A stretch of DNA of 6,532 nucleotides from Candidatus Wallbacteria bacterium. Its GTDB lineage: Bacteria; Muiribacteriota; JAQTZZ01. The notes beneath the pieces are model-generated. The model saw only the letters and a list, made by a program, of their open reading frames with translations, searched no databases and was not told the origin of the DNA. A program made the position numbers and the translations under genes. Shown here one piece after another: positions 1 through 4,297 of this stretch. Position 1 is the stretch's first letter, and every line of letters starts with the position of its first letter. The stretch is taken from positions 1 through 6,532 of the forward strand of contig JAQTZZ010000094.1 in assembly GCA_028687545.1 (NCBI GenBank). The letters run 5' to 3'.

Positions 1-55
1 CAGAAAAAAAATAAAAAACTGGAGAGGAACATTTGCCGAGAATATTTATCAGCGG
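1..55 (-). terminator. T-rich tail downstream of the malic enzyme gene, possible weak terminator
   Basis: After the malic enzyme stop codon the minus strand runs about 35 bases and then enters a T-rich tract (positions 2-20, two T runs split by one A). Such a tract suits intrinsic termination and sits at the end of the gene series. The only stem I can draw just before it is short and bulged (GG-AA pairing with TT-CC around positions 25-38), so a classic hairpin terminator is not shown. No coding signal is visible in this tail, and the next gene lies outside the window. Confidence 0.25.
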
Positions 56-1207
56 TCAAGCTGCTTCAATTCCTGCTCTGATGGAATCAACCAGCCTGCG
101 GTTGAAAACTCCGGGCACCACTATTCCGCGGGACAATCTCGATTCAGGCACCAGCCCTGCGATCTGTTCCGCCACCCTGATCTTAATTTTTTCGGTCAAT
201 TTTTTCGTCCCTGTCCTGATCATTCCCGCGAACAATCCGGGAAAAACCAGCACATTGTTGATCTGATTCGGATAATCAGATCTTCCGGATGCTACAATGC
301 AGGCGCCGGCGGATTTAGCGTCTTCAGGCATGATTTCAGGTACAGGATTAGCCATGGCGAAAACGATCGACGACCGATTCATGGATCTGATATCTGCCGG
401 TTTAACAAGCCCGGCTGCTGACAGCCCGATAAAAGCGTCAGCCCCGGACAGGGCTTGGGACAGGCTGTCATAACCGCATTCCAGCGAAGCGGAGAATTCA
501 TCGAGATAGGGATTGTTGGCTTTGCGGCCGGGATAAATCGGTCCACGCGAGTCAAAGGCCGAAATTCGACGGATTCCGTAAGACAAAAGCAATTTCATCA
601 CTGTCATTCCAGCTGCTCCGGCTCCTGAACAGACCACACGCAAATCTCCCCTTTTCCGGCCTGTGATTTTAAGGGCATTGATCATCGCAGCCAGCGTAAC
701 GATGGCTGTAGCATGCTGATCATCATGAATCACTGGAATTGAAAGTTTCTTTTTCAGCTCTTCTTCGATGTAAAAACAGCGGGGTGAACTGATGTCTTCA
801 AGATTTATTCCGGCAAAGTTCGGCTCCAGCGCTGCAATCATCTCCACCAGCTTTTCCGGATCCTGACAGTCAAGGCAGACAGGTACCGCGTCCAGTCCGG
901 CAAAACGTTTGAAAAGTATGCATTTACCTTCCATGACCGGCAGTGCCGCGTAAGCTCCGATATTTCCAAGACCAAGTACTGCGCTGCCGTCAGTGACCAC
1001 AGCGACCGTGTTCCCCCGGTTGGTGAGTTCGAAAGACTCGTCCCTGTCTGTCGCGATCTTTTCGCAGACAGCCGCTACTCCTGGAGTGTACCAGATGGAG
1101 AGATCTGCCCTGGATTTGAGCGGCACCTTGCAGCTTGTGGCAAGCTTGCCTTTATACTTCCGATGCATCATTACGGATCTAAGCTTCAAATCAGATTTTT
1201 TTGCCAT
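56..1207 (-). CDS. NAD(P)-dependent malic enzyme (oxaloacetate-decarboxylating malate dehydrogenase), short bacterial type
   Basis: Cytosolic enzyme that oxidatively decarboxylates malate to pyruvate and CO2 while reducing NAD(P)+. The 383 residues match the short prokaryotic malic enzymes (about 380-430 aa). The N-terminal malic domain has the catalytic Tyr in YTPGV (Y40), the Lys in PVMEGK (K95), and metal-binding acidic residues in NLEDI (E137, D138) and HDDQH (D162, D163). The NAD-binding domain has GAGAAG at 195-200, MANPVPEIMP near 285-294 and GRSDYPNQINN at 308-318. The frame is open upstream to an ATG at 1303, but those 32 residues show no family similarity and lie inside folD. The ATG at 1207 has AAAGG seven bases upstream and gives the usual family N-terminus. 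It overlaps the folD 3' end by 22 bp, suggesting translational coupling. One oddity is HDDQHA where the family normally has HDDQHG. Cofactor preference (NAD or NADP) cannot be read with confidence. Confidence 0.93.
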   Translation of the reverse strand: MAKKSDLKLRSVMMHRKYKGKLATSCKVPLKSRADLSIWYTPGVAAVCEKIATDRDESFELTNRGNTVAVVTDGSAVLGLGNIGAYAALPVMEGKCILFKRFAGLDAVPVCLDCQDPEKLVEMIAALEPNFAGINLEDISSPRCFYIEEELKKKLSIPVIHDDQHATAIVTLAAMINALKITGRKRGDLRVVCSGAGAAGMTVMKLLLSYGIRRISAFDSRGPIYPGRKANNPYLDEFSASLECGYDSLSQALSGADAFIGLSAAGLVKPADIRSMNRSSIVFAMANPVPEIMPEDAKSAGACIVASGRSDYPNQINNVLVFPGLFAGMIRTGTKKLTEKIKIRVAEQIAGLVPESRLSRGIVVPGVFNRRLVDSIRAGIEAA

Positions 1208-2016
1208 AAGGCCGCCTTTACTATATTTCTGTATAAAACAGCTCTGGTGACAGTACCGACTCCTGAAGGCACTGGTGTGATCAGGCGGCAGGCAGGCAGA
1301 CATTGTTCGAAATCAAAGTCCCCTACCCATTGCCCCTCCCGGAAATTTGTCCCTACGTCGATCAGCACTTGTTCTGCACTGAGAAAACGCTCATCTATCA
1401 TCCGGGCTTTACCGACTGCTGCTACTATGATTCTGCTTTTTTTACAGAGATCAGGCAGGTTTTTTGTCCTGCTGTGGCAGACAGTGGGAGTGAAATTGTG
1501 TGAGAGGAGCAGGTGGAACAGCGGAAGACCAACGATCCTGCTGCGTCCGATCACAGTCACTGATTCTCCCTCCGGATCCTTGATCACGCGCCTCAGTATT
1601 TCCAATACAGCCTGGGGAGTGGAGGGAAAAAGTCCCGTCCGTCCCTGGTAGAGAGCCAGCGAGTTCCCGTCAGAAAGCCCGTCGATGTCTTTTTTAGGGT
1701 CAAGCGCAGACAAGATTTTCGCAGAATCATATTCCTGAGGCAGCGGATATTGAATCATGATGCAGTGCGTCTCATGGTCATGATTCGCATGATCAAAGCT
1801 GGCCCGGAAAGAATCCGGTTTTTCGGAGCGGATTCTGACTTCAAAATTCAGCTTTTTCCCGTCTTTTTCGATGTTTTTCGCATAATTTGCCGAAGCTTCG
1901 TCAGTGCTCAGCAGATAAACGACTACAGAGGGAACAGTCTGGAGGGATTTCCTCAATTCATCGGTTTCCGCGATAATCTCTGCCGCGATTGCCTTGCAGT
2001 CAATGATTTTACTCAT
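1186..2016 (-). CDS. folD: FolD-family methylenetetrahydrofolate dehydrogenase/cyclohydrolase, with the catalytic Lys position changed to Ile
   Basis: FolD normally catalyses two steps of one-carbon metabolism in the cytosol: oxidation of 5,10-methylene-THF to methenyl-THF with NAD(P)+, then hydrolysis to 10-formyl-THF. The 276 residues are close to the usual 280-290. Recognisable family elements are IQYPLP (88-93), DPKKDIDGL (106-114), PSTP (131-134), Rossmann motif GRSRIVGLP (157-165), CHSRTKNL (180-187) and TPVPSGVGTVT (247-257). The folate-site Tyr (Y45), Gln (Q89) and Asp (D112) are present. The Lys four residues after the Tyr (Lys54 in E. coli, Lys56 in human MTHFD1) is Ile49 in an ungapped alignment. 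The enzyme may therefore be a dehydrogenase without cyclohydrolase activity (inference). I chose the ATG at 2016 because GAAGGTG lies just upstream with a five-base spacer. An in-frame GTG at 2028 would add MKVY but falls on that ribosome site. The gene follows the repeat-bearing gap and overlaps the malic enzyme gene. Confidence 0.9.
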   Translation of the reverse strand: MSKIIDCKAIAAEIIAETDELRKSLQTVPSVVVYLLSTDEASANYAKNIEKDGKKLNFEVRIRSEKPDSFRASFDHANHDHETHCIMIQYPLPQEYDSAKILSALDPKKDIDGLSDGNSLALYQGRTGLFPSTPQAVLEILRRVIKDPEGESVTVIGRSRIVGLPLFHLLLSHNFTPTVCHSRTKNLPDLCKKSRIIVAAVGKARMIDERFLSAEQVLIDVGTNFREGQWVGDFDFEQCLPACRLITPVPSGVGTVTRAVLYRNIVKAALWQKNLI

Positions 2017-2052
2017 ATACACCTTCACAAGAAATTTTCAGTTCCCCATGAA

Positions 2053-2084
2053 GTTGGTATGTCAGTATGTTAGTATGTTGGTAT
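2053..2084 (+). repeat. Octanucleotide tandem repeat, left arm (GTTRGTAT x4)
   Basis: Four direct head-to-tail 8-bp units on the + strand: GTTGGTAT, GTCAGTAT, GTTAGTAT, GTTGGTAT. The variation is concentrated in positions 3-4. The array lies between the pyrimidine-nucleoside phosphorylase and folD genes, about 37 bp upstream of the folD start, and is the inverted partner of the array at 2131-2170. Confidence 0.85.
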
Positions 2085-2115
2085 GGAAGAAAGTTTTTAC
2101 ACATATTTGCTGTGC

Positions 2116-2143
2116 ATTAAATATCCGTTCCCTAACTTACCAA
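2116..2143 (-). promoter_or_regulatory. Weak candidate sigma70 promoter for folD and the malic enzyme gene
   Basis: On the minus strand TTGGTA (2143-2138) and TTTAAT (2121-2116) are separated by 16 bp. This is four of six matches to the -35 consensus and five of six to the -10. The -35 lies in the last units of the right repeat array and the -10 in the spacer. A start near 2109 would put only the left array in the leader and prevent hairpin formation. The match is modest and could be chance in AT-rich DNA. Confidence 0.22.
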
Positions 2144-2170
2144 CATACCAACCTACCAACCTACTAACCT
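2131..2170 (-). repeat. Octanucleotide tandem repeat, right arm (inverted copy, GTTRGTAN x4 plus a partial unit)
   Basis: Read on the minus strand this array is GTTAGTAG, GTTGGTAG, GTTGGTAT, GTTGGTAA and a partial GTTAGG. It is the same 8-bp family as the array at 2053-2084 but in opposite orientation, separated from it by a 46-bp spacer. It begins about 10 bp after the phosphorylase stop codon. Confidence 0.85.
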
Positions 2171-2180
2171 CTATGCATCT

Positions 2181-3479
2181 TCACAGTATCTTATGTATCA
2201 GTTTACTGACCTTCTTCTTCGCCCCGAATTCGAAGGCTTCCAGTACAAGAGCTTCCGCTTCTTTCAGCGGTTTTGTCCGATTCGTGTAAATCCTGGCCAG
2301 CACTTCACCCTTTTTAACTCTGTCTCCGATACGGTGTTCAAGCAGGACTCCGGCAGCCAGGTCGATTACATCATCCTTGGTTTCCCTGCCTGCGCCGAGG
2401 ATGAACGAAGCTTTCCCCACTTTCAGAGAGTCGCAGCGGGTGATGAATCCATCTTTTTTTGATTTCACTGCAGAGACTGTTTTTGCGCAGAGTAATCTGT
2501 CAGGATTATCGATAGCTTTAGTTTCTCCACCCTGAGCCTTGATGAATTCTTTCATTTTGAGCAAAGCTTTGCCGTTTTTAATCTGGGACAGGAGCAGAAC
2601 GCGTCCTTCTGAGGTTTTTCTGCATCTGCCGGCCTGGGCAAGCATCAGGCTGCCTAGAGTCAGGCAGATTTCAAGCAGATTGCCTTTCTTCTCCCCCATC
2701 AGGGTCAGGATCGCTTCCCTGACCTCCAGCATGTTGCCCACTGCGTCGCCCAGAGGCTGGTCCATGTCCGAAATCACGGCGTTCATCTTTTTGCCGTTCA
2801 TTTTACCGATCTCGATCATGGCTTTGGCCAGTCTGACGGAATCTGGCAGTTTCTGCATGAAAGCGCCTATGCCTGTCTTGACATCGAGCACTATCCCGTC
2901 TGACCCGGCTGCCAGCTTTTTACTCATGATGGAAGCTGCGATCAATGGGATGGAGTTTACAGTGGCTGTCACATCTCTCAAGGCATAGATTTTTTTGTCC
3001 GCAGGAGCGATGTCGGCAGTCTGGCCGACAACAGCAATCCCGTATTTGTTAACATTTTCCATGAATTTTTTCTTGGGTATTTCCACTTTGAATCCAGGGA
3101 ATGATTCCAGTTTATCGAGCGTCCCGCCGGTATGGCCGAGTCCGCGGCCGGACATTTTCGCGAGCGGAACTCCGCAGGATGCCACCAGCGGGGCTAGCAC
3201 CAGGGTTGTAGTGTCACCGACTCCGCCTGTGCTGTGTTTGTCCACTTTGAATCCTTTGATCCCTGAGAGATCCACGATTTCTCCGGAATGCAGCATGGAA
3301 ACTGTCAGATCCGATGTTTCACGGCTGTTCATCCCTCGAATGAAGACAGCCATCAGGAAAGCCGACATCTGATAATCCGGGATCGTTCCCCTGGTATAGC
3401 CCTGCACCATGAAATCGATCTCCTCTTTAGGCAGAACCTTGCAGTCACGCTTTTTCGCAATGATGTCGTAAACTTTCAT
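2181..3479 (-). CDS. pdp: Pyrimidine-nucleoside phosphorylase (thymidine/uridine phosphorylase family)
   Basis: Cytosolic salvage enzyme that cleaves pyrimidine nucleosides with phosphate to give the free base and (deoxy)ribose-1-phosphate. At 432 residues it matches the 433-residue Bacillus/Geobacillus enzymes almost position for position. The phosphate-binding loop KHSTGGVGD is at 81-89, followed by AKMSGRGLGHTGGTLDKLE at 107-125. Base-binding residues are R168 in YALRD, S183 and K187 in the ASIMSKK segment. The glycine-rich DVKTGIGAFM is at 199-208 and the C-terminal domain is complete (about 340-432). Lys108 before the MSGRG motif is typical of broad-specificity Pdp, whereas strict thymidine phosphorylases (deoA) usually have Met there, so I favour Pdp. 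The ATG at 3479 has a strong AGGAGGT overlapping the stop codon of the upstream protease gene, 8 bp away, pointing to one operon. The 3' end is followed by the inverted repeat arrays. Confidence 0.94.
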   Translation of the reverse strand: MKVYDIIAKKRDCKVLPKEEIDFMVQGYTRGTIPDYQMSAFLMAVFIRGMNSRETSDLTVSMLHSGEIVDLSGIKGFKVDKHSTGGVGDTTTLVLAPLVASCGVPLAKMSGRGLGHTGGTLDKLESFPGFKVEIPKKKFMENVNKYGIAVVGQTADIAPADKKIYALRDVTATVNSIPLIAASIMSKKLAAGSDGIVLDVKTGIGAFMQKLPDSVRLAKAMIEIGKMNGKKMNAVISDMDQPLGDAVGNMLEVREAILTLMGEKKGNLLEICLTLGSLMLAQAGRCRKTSEGRVLLLSQIKNGKALLKMKEFIKAQGGETKAIDNPDRLLCAKTVSAVKSKKDGFITRCDSLKVGKASFILGAGRETKDDVIDLAAGVLLEHRIGDRVKKGEVLARIYTNRTKPLKEAEALVLEAFEFGAKKKVSKLIHKIL

Positions 3480-3482
3480 CAG

Positions 3483-3489
3483 ACCTCCT
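3483..3489 (-). promoter_or_regulatory. Shine-Dalgarno AGGAGGT of the phosphorylase gene, overlapping the protease stop codon
   Basis: The minus strand reads TAG-GAGGTCTG-ATG: the protease stop codon supplies the first bases of a near-perfect ribosome site. A ribosome terminating on the protease message would be placed on the phosphorylase start, which suggests coupled translation. Confidence 0.75.
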
Positions 3490-4213
3490 AATTTAGGTTT
3501 AACAGAAACCGGCTCAACAGCCAGATGATCCCCTGCTGCGCATAGCCCAACAGAGGGCTCAGAAACCGCTCGAAATATCCGGTGACCACAAGCACCACCA
3601 TAAAAATCGCGCCATACATCTCATACTGGCGGAGTACATCTGCCGAGGAATCAGGCAGGAAAAAATACAGAAGCTTTGAACCGTCAAGCGGCGGGATAGG
3701 CAGTAGATTGAAGACCGTAAGAGCGGTATTGATCTGGAACGAAAACATTAATATTTTACCCAGAATCGTGAAAAAAATCGACGCCTCCCGAGGCAAGTAG
3801 AAGAGAGGGATCGCAGACAGTATCGCCAGCGCTAAATTAGTGGCAGGACCGGCCAGGGCGACGAGAAATTCCCCCAGTCTGCGGTTTTTATAATAGCGTG
3901 GATCTATCAGCACTGGCTTGGCCCATCCGATGCTGACGATGAAAATCATGATCGTGCCGAGCGGGTCAAGATGCCGCAATGGATTAAGGCTCAACCTGCC
4001 GCTGATCTTGGGCAGGGGATCGCCCAGTTTAAATGAAACATAGCCGTGCGCGAACTCGTGCAGAACTATCGCGAAAACCCCTGGAATTGCGAGTAAAGTG
4101 AAATTAAGTATCCCGCTGAGCACTCCCTCCAGGCCGTTTTTCAGAAGATTATTAAGAATGATCAGGACCAGGAAGACAATCCCGATCCTGATGATATTCT
4201 GTCTGTTGTCCAT
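3488..4213 (-). CDS. Site-2 protease family (M50) membrane zinc metalloprotease
   Basis: Multi-pass inner-membrane protein of the M50/S2P family, which cleaves substrates within the membrane. The 241 residues fit the short, PDZ-less bacterial branch. The zinc-binding HEFAH is at 52-56 inside a hydrophobic segment (about 38-58). GWAKPVLIDP at 96-105 is the typical loop of this branch. The second active-site element, NLLPIPPLDGSKLL at 169-182, carries the third zinc ligand (D177). Hydrophobic segments also lie near 8-26, 86-103, 115-136, 142-168, 199-215 and 218-238. No PDZ domain or signal peptide is seen, and the substrate is unknown. A promoter lies just upstream and the phosphorylase gene follows after 8 bp. 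The ATG at 4213 is 18 bases from the nearest Shine-Dalgarno, which is far. A CTG three codons upstream (4222) sits nine bases from it, so the start is uncertain by three residues. Confidence 0.9.
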   Translation of the reverse strand: MDNRQNIIRIGIVFLVLIILNNLLKNGLEGVLSGILNFTLLAIPGVFAIVLHEFAHGYVSFKLGDPLPKISGRLSLNPLRHLDPLGTIMIFIVSIGWAKPVLIDPRYYKNRRLGEFLVALAGPATNLALAILSAIPLFYLPREASIFFTILGKILMFSFQINTALTVFNLLPIPPLDGSKLLYFFLPDSSADVLRQYEMYGAIFMVVLVVTGYFERFLSPLLGYAQQGIIWLLSRFLLNLN

Positions 4214-4231
4214 GATAAGCAGGCCAGGCGT

Positions 4232-4237
4232 CTCCTT
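4232..4237 (-). promoter_or_regulatory. Shine-Dalgarno AAGGAG upstream of the M50 protease, unusually far from the ATG
   Basis: AAGGAG on the minus strand is the only good ribosome site before the protease. It is 18 bases from the ATG at 4213 but nine bases from an in-frame CTG at 4222-4220, so it bears on which codon starts the protein. Confidence 0.5.
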
Positions 4238-4251
4238 GCAGATTTGAATAA

Positions 4252-4280
4252 ATTATACTTGGACCTGGTTATTTATACAA
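4252..4280 (-). promoter_or_regulatory. Sigma70-type promoter for the protease-phosphorylase operon
   Basis: The minus strand has TTGTAT (4280-4275), a 17-bp spacer and a perfect TATAAT (4257-4252). The -35 matches consensus at only three positions, but the spacing and -10 are ideal and the site lies in the 84-bp gap before the protease. Transcription would start near 4245, leaving a leader of about 30 nt that contains the AAGGAG ribosome site. I see no clear operator palindrome. Confidence 0.55.
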
Positions 4281-4297
4281 TGGAGACACTTGCAAAA

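Larger units (their letters stand above)
2053..2168 (-). other. Possible long RNA hairpin formed by the two inverted repeat arrays
   Basis: In the minus-strand transcript the array at 2168-2137 can pair with the array at 2084-2053 over 32 positions. By hand I count 25 Watson-Crick pairs, 3 G-U pairs and 4 mismatches, with a loop of about 50 nucleotides. No U tract follows the stem, so it does not look like a standard intrinsic terminator. It could limit read-through from the phosphorylase into folD, stabilise or process the mRNA, or be a mobile-repeat remnant. Function is inference. Confidence 0.45.

Noticed and set aside
1208-1303. 32-residue N-terminal extension of the malic enzyme from the ATG at 1303
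   Set aside because: The extension is Cys/His/Ser-rich without family similarity, lies wholly within folD coding sequence, and the internal ATG at 1207 has a ribosome site and the normal family N-terminus.
1163-1651. Plus-strand open frame of 162 codons opposite folD and the malic enzyme gene
   Set aside because: It is antisense to two clear conserved genes, and its translation is low-complexity with no recognisable domain.
2017-2028. GTG start for folD giving an MKVY prefix, similar to the MKVY start of the phosphorylase
   Set aside because: These codons form the GAAGGTG ribosome site of the ATG at 2016; the shared four residues are probably coincidence rather than a duplicated leader.
2053-2170. 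CRISPR-like array
   Set aside because: Units are 8 bp, directly abutting without unique spacers, and the two arrays are inverted; no cas genes are nearby.
2539-3372. Plus-strand open frames of 149 and 125 codons opposite the phosphorylase gene
   Set aside because: They are mirror frames of a well-conserved gene; their proteins show no family motifs.
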